18,318 bases of DNA from Ectocarpus siliculosus (GCA_000310025.1 FN649743.1:505682-523999), one strand, 5' to 3'; counted from the first letter of the stretch, positions 1 through 10,136 are shown. The notes: generated from the sequence alone by a model not told the origin. Made by a program: numbers and translations.

Positions 1-1288
1 AACCAACAAATGGTTGCGCTTTTCGCCTTGCATGCGTTTTTCCGTGTGACCCTGCCCTAATCTTACCCACGAACGCCATATATTTTCTTCGCTGCACCCA
101 CAAAGAAACTCTCACAAAAAAAAAAAAAAACATGAAACGTAAAAAACGACCCGGGGTGAGAAAAAAAAAATGAAGAAAAAACAAAGGGCACAAAATTCTC
201 ACTTCGACCCTCCCTTCTTTTCCTAGTCCGCATACGATGTGCGACGATCACTCCCTTGCCCCTCAGACAAAAAGCCATCCACCCCACAAACCCGCTCTAC
301 ATCCTGCTGGGGGCATTGTCTATACTTGCACACGCGCGCTGAGGGCACCATCTATACTCTCACAAGTCATGAAAACACATCAGCATGAGACAAAAAAAAA
401 AAACACAGTACGAAAACATGCAGAACAACGAAGCTTGACAAAACCACACACGGCGGTGGCCAAGCTTGGGTTGCTCGATACTACACGGCCGATGCCATGT
501 TGTGTCTTACGATGGATGGCTTTTGTTGGAAAACAAAAAACGAAAAAACGACAGGCAAAAAAAAACATGTCAAGGTGGGTAAAACCCTTGACCCCTTCAT
601 CGTCTCCCCCCCCTAGGCTTTTGCTGCACTCCTCAAGTGACTTCAAGTGACTCGAACAGAAAAACAAAACTTCAACAACCGCCGCGCAAAGGCCGTTGTT
701 CAACAACGGCGCGGCGTACGCCCCCCCCCCCCTCCTCGCCGGAAAAAAACTTCATGGGACCACGGTTTCAGCAGTAACCTTTAAAGCACGGGGCCGGGAG
801 GGACACACGTCCTCCGACCCAATCAATCCAATCCAGTCCAGTCCACCAATCAAGATCCGACGAAAGACCCGGAGGGCTAAAAAAACAGGTCCTCGCCCAC
901 AAGCGAAAAAACAAAAAAAGAGAGAGAGAAAAACGACGACGATAAAAAACAAAAAATCGGACAGATTTAAGTCCTACACCATAAAAAAGAAACAGCTATA
1001 ACCAGAGAGGCCCGCAGATAACCAAAAAGACAAGCAAGTGAAAATCGAACCAGACTCTTCTTCTTCTCTTCTTCGCACGACTCGCCTTTCATCATCTCCG
1101 AACATCGTAAGTAAACCACAGGGTAAAACAACACCACACTTTCCTTTCGGCGTCCACGCGGCCCCCTATCGTCACCATCCGTCTCTCGCCCCCGCGCACA
1201 ACAGCAGCGCCACCACCAGCCAAGGCGGTTGCTAAAAATTCGGGCTTGGGTTTCGTCCTCATGTCGTCGGCATCAACACCACGCCCCA
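1..1288. other. Non-coding region downstream of the cyclin gene
   Basis: No exon-like coding segment was recognised. The sequence is A-rich on the plus strand, with an A run of 15 at 116-130 and many shorter ones, and C runs near 608 and 721. The open frames here are short and dominated by Lys/Thr/Ser or Phe runs, as expected from homopolymer-rich spacer. The cyclin stop codon lies at 1289-1291, so the upper part must contain its 3' UTR (minus strand). I see no clear AATAAA on that strand that would fix the polyadenylation site. Confidence 0.5.
680..716. repeat. Two-part hairpin (inverted repeat) beside a C12 run
   Basis: A perfect palindrome at 692-710 pairs GCCGTTGTT with AACAACGGC around one central base. 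Outside it, CGCCGC (680-685) pairs with GCGGCG (711-716), leaving GCAAAG (686-691) as a bulge. Together this is about 15 base pairs of strong stem. It is followed at 721-732 by twelve Cs. It lies about 575 bp past the cyclin stop codon and could be a transcribed structure or a remnant of a mobile-element terminus; no function is shown. Confidence 0.6.
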
Positions 1289-2559
1289 TCAGTTCCTGCT
1301 GCCGGTGGCGTTGCCGTTCACGCCCGTGGCGGCGACAGCGGCCATCATGCACGCCGAACCCGCAGCACGCGGCAACGTCGCTGAACCCGCGGCTGAGACA
1401 GAGACCCTCACGGCCTTGCCTGCCACGCCACCGGCTACCAGCCTGCGCCGGGCCGCGGGAGCGCCGAACCCGGAGCCGCTCTCGCAGTGACCGAGCGCCT
1501 CCGCCGACCTCTTCCTGATGTTGCACGACATGACCGCGGACTCGGCCGCCACCGCCCCGTTCACGTCGCCGCCGGCAGCAACAGCGGTAGCACGGGGAGA
1601 AGCGGCAGCGGATGCCGAGGTAACAGCAGCCATGGCAGCAGCCGTCGCCGTCGCCGTCACCGCCGCCGCCGCCGCACGCTTCTGCTTGGTTGCCCTCGAG
1701 AAAGCTATGTCATCGTACGAGCAGGCGAACGATGACGACGAGCCGCGCCTCCCGGCGCGAGCGCGCGTGTGGTGCTGGTGCTGCGGCTGACCTGCCGCGC
1801 CGTTGTTCGCTGCCCCGGCCGCTGCGGTGATGATTGGGGTGGGCCGGCGGTGGCGGCGTTGCGGCTGCTCGTGCTCCAGTTTGACGTGAACAGACCCCCC
1901 CGGCGCAAGCCCCTCGCGGCCCACGGGAGCGCCGCCACCACCACCACCACCACCACAACCAGCCGATGCGCCGTCGATTCCGCCAGGCATCTTGTGCTCG
2001 GACGGTTGGTGCTGTTGCTGCTGCAGGCCAGCCTCGTCCCCGCGAAGGGTATCCATCTCGATGTGCATGATACCCTCGACGCCGGTCGGGGTGGTGCAGC
2101 GACGGCCCTTGACGGCCACGACCGGCGGAGTCGCCGCCGCCGCCGCCGCACGCTTCCTCGCCGCCGGCTCCCGCCGGGGGGGCACGCTGCTGGTACCCCT
2201 CGGGACAGGGAGGCCTGCGTACCTCGCCACGCCCTCCGCCGCCGACCTCGCCGCCGAAGCAACGGCCGGGTATCTCTCGGCGAGCGAAGAGCCCAGGAGC
2301 TGGACACACTCCAGCACGCGGCGGAGCGAAGCGACACCGGTTCCGCCGCATCCATCGACGGCGGCGGCCGCGGCGCCGTCGCTGGCGGCGTCCGCTTCGG
2401 CGGGGCCCTTCCAGCACGCGTCCAGCACATCGGCGTGGGAGGTGGGGCGTACGGAGGCTGCGGCGGTGGCGGCCGCTCCACCGCCCCCACCGCGGGAGGC
2501 GGAGAGGAGGAGGGCGGCCGTGGCCAGGGTTGACGGCAGGAAGTCCACGAAGCGAACGT
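1289..2559 (-). CDS. Cyclin exon 5 (end of C fold and long tail)
   Basis: The terminal exon codes for the end of residue 335 through 757, then TGA. The acceptor is CACCCCAG|ACGTTC. It opens with DVRFVDFLPSTLATAALLLS, matching the C-fold helix of D cyclins. A further helix VASLRRVLECVQLLGSSL and then a tail of more than 300 residues follow. The tail contains poly-Gly (GGT/GGC repeats at 1933-1957), Gln/His patches, VKLE in a SUMO-consensus-like setting, and basic patches that could be nuclear localisation signals. A hidden intron within this tail cannot be excluded, because low-complexity coding and non-coding GC-rich sequence are hard to tell apart by eye. Confidence 0.8.
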
Positions 2560-5500
2560 CTGGGGTGGAAGGCCGGGAAGGGAGACGGGGCGAGAAAACC
2601 TCAAATTAGAACGATTGAGAATACGTGCAATGCATATACAACCAATATGGGATGCAAAGGCAGACAAAGATGCTTCTTTTTGGGAGGCCCGACACAATAC
2701 CGTGGGAGTCACGGCAGCAAAGGACGGCCAATGGCAAGGAGAATAGACCGCCAGAGAGAAACACACGCACCGAATGAGGCGAGGTCTGCGATGTCCTCCG
2801 CCCAGACGCGCAGGCGCTTGAGCTCCTCCTTCTTCTCCTCCCTGGCCTGCAGCGAAACGCTGACGCTAACGCCGCCGCCCCCGGAGGCGGACGCGGCGGC
2901 GGCGTGGGAAGAGGCCTCCCCCTGCACGAGGAGAGCGCAGAACGCTCGCACGAAGTCGTACACGGTCACCGGCCGCAGGTCCCAGTTTAGAACCTGTTTG
3001 TGTTGCGTTTCGGGTTAGGCGGGTGGGGGGTGGGCGGGGGTGGAGCGGGTCGATACATGAGTGGGGCCCTTCGTCCCAGTTCAGAAAGTGGCGCGTTTCG
3101 TTGTGGTATCTTGGTATTAATGGGGAGGATCGAAACAGCAGGCCTAAATACTTGTTCTACCTCGAACGCGGGTGGGCGACGATCTGCATCTATTGCACCA
3201 TTCGCACTCGTGCTGGACCCACCTTCAGCAACGACATCTCCATGACAAGCAGCTGCTCGGGCGTGAACACCGGCGTGTACTTGAGGAGTTGGCGCTGCCG
3301 ATAGCGGTGTGGGGGCAAACGGGTGGGGTGGGGGATAGGACGAAGGTGCATGGTGAGGATGCAGCCACCAACTTTACCTATCGGCCGACTTTCCGTGACA
3401 CCACGGCCTTCATCAGCGCGGGTATCCAACGTGACACTCCATCTACCCCACGCCCCCACTTCTTGCCGGCCTCTACTACACAGTACATCTTGTTCTTTTC
3501 TCATGCTATCTGTTTGTACTCCGACGCATCCACATGTTTGATAGTGTCCAGTGGCGCTAAGGTTAGGGTTTACCCTAGCGTTGGGCAAGGTTGGGCTGTA
3601 GGCCTCTCACCAAGGATGCGGGGTTTGTCTCCTCGAACTTAGCCGCGATGTGCAGGGCCGTCGCCGCCACCGCCTGAGCCAGCGTGGGGCTGCAGCGCTT
3701 CTCGCACGTGTACCGGTCGAAGTAGTTCAGGGCCACCGCTACCGTGTCCCGGTTGTACCCCAAGAACGTCGCCATTTGGTTCTACAAACAAGAGACAGGA
3801 AGAGGTACAGCGAGGACACGAGCGGGGGTTGTTGTTATTGTTGTCTTCACATTAAAAATCGTTCCGTTCTCTCTGTTCAGTACCTTCTTCTGTCCGTATA
3901 TGTCTAACACTGACGGGGTCGATTCCCGTGGTCACAGGCTAACTTACCCAATGTAAATTGCATGCCGTACTACATGGGTAGACCGTAGACTCGCATCCCT
4001 GGTACAATGCCGGGACGGAGAAATTGCGGGGCGGGCTAGTTTTATAAAGCAGCACAACAAATTCACAAATTCATCACTTCCACGTCTACTGCTGTAATTC
4101 CTTGTTCCATTCCGTGCCTTTCGGATTGGTTGTTTTCCTCTCCGTGTCGTCAATCGACCGCTAATAATGTTGTATCCGTTGAGTGTTCTATGCATGCTTG
4201 TACACAATTCCAATTGCAAGTATACGCATGTCTCACTAAATAGAATACAGCATCAGTTTATACGCTAAAAACAGACTCCAGTAGGACCAGTACCCAGCCG
4301 GTTCCCCTCCACTCACTGAAAGGACTGTCAAGACTTTAACACATCCCTCGACTGCTGCTGTGGTTAGTGATACAATGTAGCTGGTACTGCTGTATCTCGA
4401 ACGAACGCATGTATTTTTCCTAAAAACTTAAGGAATAATAAATACACACACAGAAAGACTACCCATTCGAGAAAAACGCAGCAGGCTTGTGGCGCCCGAT
4501 GCACCTTGAAATCGGCAAAATTAACCAATCTCCCGGGCTTCGATGGCGCGAGGCGACCGAAACTTTGTCTCTTTTCTGCCGTGGCCTTGGAACCGAGAAA
4601 AAATAAAAAATACTTCTGCAAATGATATGAAGAAATGCATGCATACCTGTGAATGCATTTAATAGTGCAAACAAGCTGTTCCCTGCTGTGCATCTCAAGA
4701 AGTATTGTTGAAGTTTGGGAGCAGATGGCGCCTGGTGATGGACGCATAAAGGCCGAGTCGTACCGCCGCAATGCTTAGCCTATGGGTAGGCACGACATGT
4801 CCGCGTGCACTACGCAACACTGCACACTGCTGCAAAGCTTTCGATGCCGTGAACGTAACCATTTCCGAAAAAGAAAAAAAAGACGGAAAATGCGAGGTGT
4901 GTTTCAATCGCAGGCAACGAATTTTTTGACAGCCTGTTGTAGGTGGATGGATCACCAAAAGGACAAAAGCGGGCATGATCATCGTAGGGCATGAGGGGGA
5001 CACAGACAAGGATTTCGGCTCTGTGTGTTGCTGTTGCTACTGCCACTTAGACAACACCCCGTCGCAGAAACAAGGAAAATATAAAAATCAAAGGTGGAGA
5101 TTTCAAGACACATTCGCATACCGTGTGTGCATCTCTCTCCACACAGCAGCGGGGGCGAAGCGAATATAATGCCCCCACAGGAGCATCACCAGCTGTATTG
5201 TGCTACTGCTGTAACCGGTTGGGCGAAATCGCTTGGAAATCTCTCCCTTCAGGGACGCCACACAAAGGCAGGCTGGTCAGGGTTGAAGCAATCTTACCTT
5301 CACATCTGGCCTTCATCTTTTGAAAGGTGTCGACGCGCGGGAACAACAATCCACATACAATGTACAAGTAGATACACCAAGAGCCCTCCACGCTTGGAAA
5401 TGAAGAAAGAACACGAGCGACAACCATACGGCCCGAAGGACAGAAGTACTGGAGGGCGGCGGCCACTGGCTCAAGGTATCGCCGTTCATAGAGAAGAGAT

Positions 5501-8251
5501 GGCCAGCCTATCTAGATCCGCATCTCTGCTGCGATTGTCCGTTCATCCATTCACCGCACAGAATATACAGCAGTCATGGTCAAATAGCTCGAACCCTTAG
5601 ATCGTTGGATACGATGACGATGATGCACATCGCCTCCGCTCTCGCACGACAGAAGCGGCGGGGGTCTCCCGATAACACAGCAGCGGAGCCGGAAAAAAAT
5701 CGAACACTGCTGCTGTAATCGGGGCAGGAGATTGGAGACCACTCCTCCAAGAGGTTACGTACGAACCGCGCTTGTGTGTCAAGGATTTTATCGAGTTTTG
5801 AAAGAGGAAACACGGGTGTGGTCCCCACATTGGGACCAAATAGCGCACAGGTGTTTGGCGCGAAGGCTGAAGCACGCAGGGGACAGACGTTTTTTGGTAT
5901 TCCTGCTCTGGCGAGCCGTACGCCGACCTCGCCATTTAGATCTTCAAGGGGAGACTGCAACAACAGCAACATGCAGCACTTAAGAGGGCGACAACGTGGG
6001 ACAGCAGGCAGCGAGGACTCTGCCGCTGAGCTGCCGGTTCTTTCGGCACATGCATTTTCAGAGCAGTTCATCTTGATGAAGCGTTCGATCGATCTTTAAA
6101 AAATATATTGCCCCGTGACCCTGCGCATAAATTAGGTTGTCAAGCTTTGTTTCTTCATGATCGTGGGGAACGAGCAGCAGCAGGACCAGCGGAGATCAGG
6201 TCCTCCCCATCGCAACAAACTTCTCATCCAATAGCATCCATCGACATCCAGTGCGAACTGCTCTAGTAATCTGTAGGCTACACGGGGCGGAGAGAGAGCG
6301 AGAGAGCGAGCCATGTCGCTCGTCAGGGAAGCAGAAGAAAAACTGATGCTGCGGGAGCGAGAGAGCAAGAAATTTTTTTCTCAAACGAGAGACACACAAG
6401 CGCGCGCGCACCGCGCAGCAGCAGCAGCGGCCACACCAGCCGATAGGGATCCAAGGAGTTGCCTGTGCACAATGCTCCCGTCTTGACGCTCAGTTGTGCC
6501 CCAACAACCAGCGTGGGGTGTGGGGTGTGTGGGGCCCTCCAATCTCTTTCCCTACATGTGACTGCATGCGTCGTGATGATTGCTGTTTGGTGGGTCGAGA
6601 GCGACTGGCGCGCACCGGTCGCCCACGGACACCAATTATTTTCAAACAACCCGTGACACACACAAAAACACACACACACAAACACTCCTTTCAATGCGGT
6701 AGATGATAGAACAATAATATCATGAGGGGATACGAACGTAGCTGAAGCTTTGCTGCCGCTGCTGTGCGACAAAGGCTTCGGCGCTGCGTGTACACGGTCT
6801 GCTCTAGATTGCCGAAGAACCGTTCGTTCAAAGAACCACCCATTGTGAAGACAGGGTTAGAAGGTCGAGGTCTGCCTCCTTGCGCGCGTGTGTGGGTGAC
6901 CCACCTTGGCGCGCTGTTTTTTGGAATTCACCGCAGGGTCTTTTCTCGCCTCTTTGGCCGGTATTCTTCAGCAAGTAGCGCGCAGCTAGAGCGGTTGCAC
7001 AACGATAAAAAAAACTGAAAAAAAAAAGAAAAGAAACACGCATACATTTTATGCATACCGCGCGGGACGGAAACCAGATGAAACAATGGCGGACGCCACG
7101 AAGTAGCGGGGTTCAACACGAGCCCTGACGACTGCTTTCTCTAGAAAACGTTTTGCTCCATTGAGCAACGCCGAGAGCGTTGGCCGGCTCGCGAGTAGCG
7201 AAGGGAAATAAATGTCAGTTCAAAGACTTACACACAGCCGTTTCCCAAACTTTTGTTCTTTAGTTGAATTGCCAGAAAAACGACTGGATAATAATATATG
7301 ACGATTTGCACGAGTAATTGTTCACGTGTGTGTGCAACAACATCAACCGCGAAGCCGAGAGAGCACATGTCAAAAACAGGTTTCGATCACCGCTGCTACA
7401 ACTACTTGCTGGTTGTGATTTGCGTGTGGAAGTTGTGGAGTTTTTGTTGTCCGTTTGCTGTGCAAGCTCGAGTGGGGGGGAGATCCTTCGACAGCAGCAG
7501 CAACGCGTTGCTCGGCAAACAATGTGCTGTGCTTGTGAGCTCTTTCATTATGCCCGACCTCATCATAAAGAAGAGGACACCGAAAAATCGAGAGCAGCGG
7601 CTTCGAAGAACAGAGGCCGAGGGATCATCCGTTCCGCTGCCGGGACGATGTTGCGCAACACCAAAAAAAAAAAATCCACACACACATAAGCAGCGCAATG
7701 TCTGTCTCTCTCACCTCCCACGCCACGAACTGACCCCTCCGCTCGCCCACGAACGGCGATACGACGTGGCAGCGCGCCCGGGCTCCCGCCCGTCCGTTCA
7801 CCCCGGCGGGAAGGAACTTGTGCTGCGCCTGAATCATCTTGAGGAGGCCGTCCTTCCGCTCCTCGATAGGCGGACCAGGCTCGCTGACGATGAAAGAGCG
7901 ACCAGCAGCAGACGAAGGTGATGATGATGATGATGATGGTGGTGATGAAATGGCAGGGCCGGGTCGAGATCGCCGACGTTGCACTCGCTCGGACGGCGTA
8001 GGAAGCCTGGCTGCGGCGCCCGCTGCGGCGGCTGCGGCGCCTGGCTGGTGCTGATGCAGCTGATGCTGCTCACGGGGCAACATACATGTCGCTGCCGCAG
8101 CTGCGCCTCCTGTTGCTGCTGCTGCTGCTGCCGCTGCCGCTGATCCTGTATTGGAGGGGCTGTCCCTATCCCAGCCGTCTTCCATGCAGCAAAGATCAGC
8201 GTCCAGAGCGGGCGGCAAGGGGCGATCCTCCCCCAGGGGTTGGAAAGCCAT
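1289..8251 (-). CDS. D-type-like cyclin, five exons, 757 residues
   Basis: Probable regulatory subunit of a G1 cyclin-dependent kinase acting in the nucleus. Coding exons are 8251-7715, 3781-3611, 3294-3223, 2993-2771 and 2559-1289, total 2274 nt. Intron phases 0, 0, 0, 1 match at every junction, and the stop is TGA. Residues 20-24 read LCCME, an LxCxE retinoblastoma-binding motif typical of the N terminus of D cyclins. The cyclin N fold spans roughly residues 130-265: the conserved Trp is residue 178, NYFDRY is in exon 2, and the CDK-contact Lys and Glu are K227 (AAKFEE) and E255 (VMEM). The C fold follows (LNWDLRPVTVYDF, then DVRFVDFLPST). From about residue 400 there is a long Ala/Gly/Gln-rich tail with basic clusters (RKR, KQKR). 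D cyclins are usually 300-400 residues, so this one is oversized. The start is the first ATG of exon 1 (GCGCGCATGGCT) and lies just before LxCxE. A cyclin is near certain; the D class is likely. Confidence 0.9.
2771..2993 (-). CDS. Cyclin exon 4 (start of the C-terminal cyclin fold)
   Basis: This exon codes for residues 261-334 plus the first base of codon 335. The acceptor is CAAACAG|GTTCTAAAC and the donor is TTCG|GTGCGTG at 2770, phase 1. It begins LNWDLRPVTVYDFVRAF, the usual entry to the C fold. A Ser/Ala/Gly/Val insertion of about 20 residues (about 286-307) follows, then a charged helix REEKKEELKRLRVWAEDIADL. The insertion falls in a loop between the first two helices of the C fold. 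Confidence 0.9.
3223..3294 (-). CDS. Cyclin exon 3 (72-nt micro-exon)
   Basis: Only 24 codons (residues 237-260), phase 0 on both sides. The acceptor is ATCGGCAG|CGC and the donor is AAG|GTGGGT at 3222. It encodes the short helix and loop QLLKYTPVFTPEQLL plus VMEMSLLK. E255 sits where cyclins place the glutamate that contacts the CDK. It is easily missed by gene finders, but without it the cyclin box has a gap. Confidence 0.9.
3611..3781 (-). CDS. Cyclin exon 2 (core of the cyclin box)
   Basis: This exon codes for residues 180-236, phase 0 on both sides. The acceptor is TTTGTAG|AACCAAATG and the donor is TTG|GTGAGAG at 3610. It carries the LNYFDRY helix, the Ala-rich helix AQAVAATALHIAAKFEE with K227, the expected CDK-contact lysine, and the following NP turn. 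This is the most diagnostic cyclin segment in the window. Confidence 0.92.
3782..7714 (-). other. Intron 1 of the cyclin gene (3.9 kb)
   Basis: The intron runs from GTGAGAG at 7714 to TTTGTAG at 3788-3782. It separates the LxCxE-bearing N terminus from the heart of the cyclin box. It is far longer than introns 2-4 (316, 229 and 211 bp). Inside are a CA-rich microsatellite near 6655-6682, GA-rich tracts near 6289-6310, A runs near 7008-7027, and many CAG/CTG triplets. Its open frames (for example minus strand 6071-5580 and 4771-4364) show no domain I recognise and no coding-like composition. I see no further exon or RNA gene. Confidence 0.75.
7715..8251 (-). CDS. Cyclin exon 1 (N terminus, LxCxE)
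   Basis: This exon codes for residues 1-179. In order it holds the LxCxE motif (20-24), a poly-Ala tract encoded by GCA/GCG repeats, a Gln/His-rich patch, a second Ala tract, a basic patch (QRRRSR) and a Ser run encoded by TCA repeats. The cyclin-box lead-in follows: an acidic/basic helix ending KMIQAQHKFLP, then RRGQFVAWE. The donor is GAG|GTGAGAG at 7714-7713, phase 0. From the Trp to the Asp of NYFDRY is 24 residues after splicing to exon 2, the same spacing as in animal cyclin D1 as I recall it. Confidence 0.85.
7919..8142 (-). repeat. Coding trinucleotide repeats in cyclin exon 1
   Basis: Two microsatellites lie inside the open frame. A TCA/CCA tract (7919-7946) gives the Ser/Pro run, and a GCA/GCG tract (8110-8142) gives nine or so Ala residues. 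Both keep frame, as triplet repeats in coding DNA must. They are likely to vary in length between strains. Confidence 0.8.
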
Positions 8252-9823
8252 GCGCGCTACCCGGCGTGTGCGCGTGCGAGAGCAAGGGGGCGGTTCGCAC
8301 AGCAGGCACGTACACGTTAACCCAATTGAAATGAGCAGCCGCTTGTGGGGAGTGGTGCGCTATAGCTGCTGAAAGCAAAGATCCAGCGAGCGTGTCTGGT
8401 GCTTTTCCACTCTTTACACGGAGGGGGGGGATGGCTTACCATGTGGCGTGCCCCCTTTGTGGCCCTCATCAGACAGACAGATCATCCATGGAACAAAATT
8501 AATTGCTGTGCAGTGTGTGTCATGGATGAGAGACGGCGGAACTCAGCAACTCAGCAGTCGCAGGAGCGCTCTGGGTTGTCCAAGCAAGCTCATCCCCTCT
8601 CTGGTCAATGTGATGCGTTCTGCTTGTGAATCTATCTGTATGTAGTTTTTTTGCTTGCGGGTGTCACTGCTGTGCACACACCCAAATCTCTCCGTCACTC
8701 TCCTGTTTGGTTGTACATGCATACATTTGCATACAGAGCATACCTCCCCTGTTCGCTCCGACCGTTGCCGCGGTGTGTTTTGCATTGCATACATATGAAT
8801 GATGCAGTGGGTACAGCAGTAGCCGAGCAGCAGCAGCAGTGGTAAACTTTCTTCGTCAGAAAGAGGATGAGAGCAAACCCAAAACAAAATATCAGCCCCT
8901 TCCCCAACCACGTGTGTGTGTATAATTTGAGCAGTAGTAGTCTAATTCTGTAAGAGACAGAAATAATACTGCGATGTATGTATGGACGCATGTGTGCATC
9001 TGTGCACTCTCCCTTCCTTATTTGCTTGCTTGTTGTCTCATTGTCTTGGACCGCGAGCAACGTCCCAGGCAGGGCGGTTGCAAGATGAAGAGCCTTCATA
9101 TGCATATGTATCAGCGAATGAAATGCATGATGATGACGATGAAGAGAGAGATTTTGTGTGCATAGATTCCAGACTATAATATATCCAGCATCCCGAAGTT
9201 CTCCTCCTGATTGATGCAAGCAAGGTCATCATCACCATGCTGCCACAACGCCGTGCAGGATAGAGACTACAATGTATTGTACACGGTGGTGCTGTTGCTA
9301 CAAGCACCCGTGGTAGCACCGGTTTAGCGAGATCTGGTTGGTTGCTACAGCAGTAGTACGCGAAGGCACAAGGATATATTCCCGAATGAGATTAGCGAGC
9401 GGCGAATTATTACTATACAGAGGCGCGGTGGGGGTCCACATTTCTGTGGTCGCAACAAAACAGACAGCGGGGGCGGCAGCTGACAAACGGCCACGCTTGT
9501 TTTGTCTCAAACGTGAATGAATGTCCTAAATGATAAAAAGGTTCATTTGATTATTATTGCTCCATCAAGGGCGTTCCCATTCTCGTCTCGTACTATAATA
9601 CTGCAATCACCGTGCTGCGTCGTTCTTGCAAGAAAGACGACATTCATTCACCTACCAATTCTCGCTTTCCTGGAACACGACGAGAGATTGCTGCCACAGA
9701 TTCTGGCAAACAACATCACTCACTATTCTCCCTGTGCACTTTCTCCCCGTGTGCCGGTTGTGCTAATGGCATGTACGATGTGAGCTCGAGATTTCGTCGC
9801 CGTCCATCCACATAATAATCCCG
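8252..9823. other. Intergenic region upstream of the cyclin start
   Basis: This should include the cyclin 5' UTR and promoter (minus strand). I see no convincing TATA box, E2F-type site or other recognised element; CTATAG near 8361 is too weak to call. It contains short CA/GT microsatellites (8915-8924), CAG triplets near 8826-8841, and a 14-base palindrome TACAATGTATTGTA near 9269. The open frames lack recognisable domains. Confidence 0.5.
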
Positions 9824-9900
9824 GTCGCCCCGGTGGTCTAGTACTAGGTAGTCCTCGAAACCTTCTAGAGGTCAGGTCAGGGGTTCGCATCCCGGCGTAA
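9824..9900 (+). repeat. tRNA-like sequence with A- and B-box motifs (possible SINE head)
   Basis: GGTGGTCTAGTACTAGG near 9831-9847 resembles the D-arm/A box of tRNAs. GGTTCGCATCC near 9882-9892 is one or two bases off the B-box consensus GGTTCRANTCC. A four-pair stem CCTC/GAGG lies between them. The acceptor and T stems do not pair properly, so it is not a functional tRNA. A tRNA pseudogene or a SINE head with internal pol III promoter are the likely readings. Confidence 0.4.
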
Positions 9901-9936
9901 GCGAGCTTTTCTTGCAGAGTGAGTTTTTCTCTCGCT

Positions 9937-10136
9937 TCCGCTCCTGGCCTAGTGGATAGCGCTGGTTTGTGTGTGCACAGAGGGAAGAGAGTGCTGAACT
10001 CTTCTCGCATTAAAAATCGAAGGCAAAGTACCGCAGGAGGGGAGGGTAGAGAGGGGCTCTTCTGTGTGACCACGGGTTGGAGAAAACGCTGTGAGCGCTG
10101 ATTTGAAGTGTTGAAGTGAAGACAAAAAAAAAAAAA
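9937..10136 (+). repeat. Second tRNA-like head followed by an A-rich tail
   Basis: CTGGCCTAGTGGATAGCGC near 9944-9962 closely matches the D-arm and A-box region of many eukaryotic tRNAs. No B box is evident downstream. About 165 bp later there is an A run of 13 (10124-10136). A tRNA-type head plus A-rich tail suggests a truncated or degenerate SINE, but without a second copy or target-site duplication the limits are only approximate. Confidence 0.35.

Noticed and set aside
716-732. GTACGC plus C run, similar to the LINE tail GTACGCCCCCC
   Set aside because: The shared part is six specific bases plus a homopolymer; the upstream sequence does not match the LINE 3' end.
1705-2766. Long alternative-frame ORFs over cyclin exon 5
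   Set aside because: Arg/Pro-rich shadows of GC-rich Ala/Gly coding sequence. The cyclin frame carries the conserved motifs and continues across four splice junctions.
3556-3578. GGTTAGGGTTTACCCTAG resembling a telomere repeat
   Set aside because: Only one to two units, inside cyclin intron 2, and part of a small palindrome. Not an array.
4364-4771. Minus-strand 135-codon open frame in cyclin intron 1
   Set aside because: Composition is not exon-like (AT-rich, Phe/Cys-heavy) and no motif is present; likely chance.
5580-6071. Minus-strand open frame of 163 codons in cyclin intron 1
   Set aside because: No domain, no splice-compatible cyclin similarity, and other frames in the same place are equally open.
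8355-8370. CTATAG as a TATA box for the cyclin gene
   Set aside because: Weak match, unknown transcription start, and no supporting elements.
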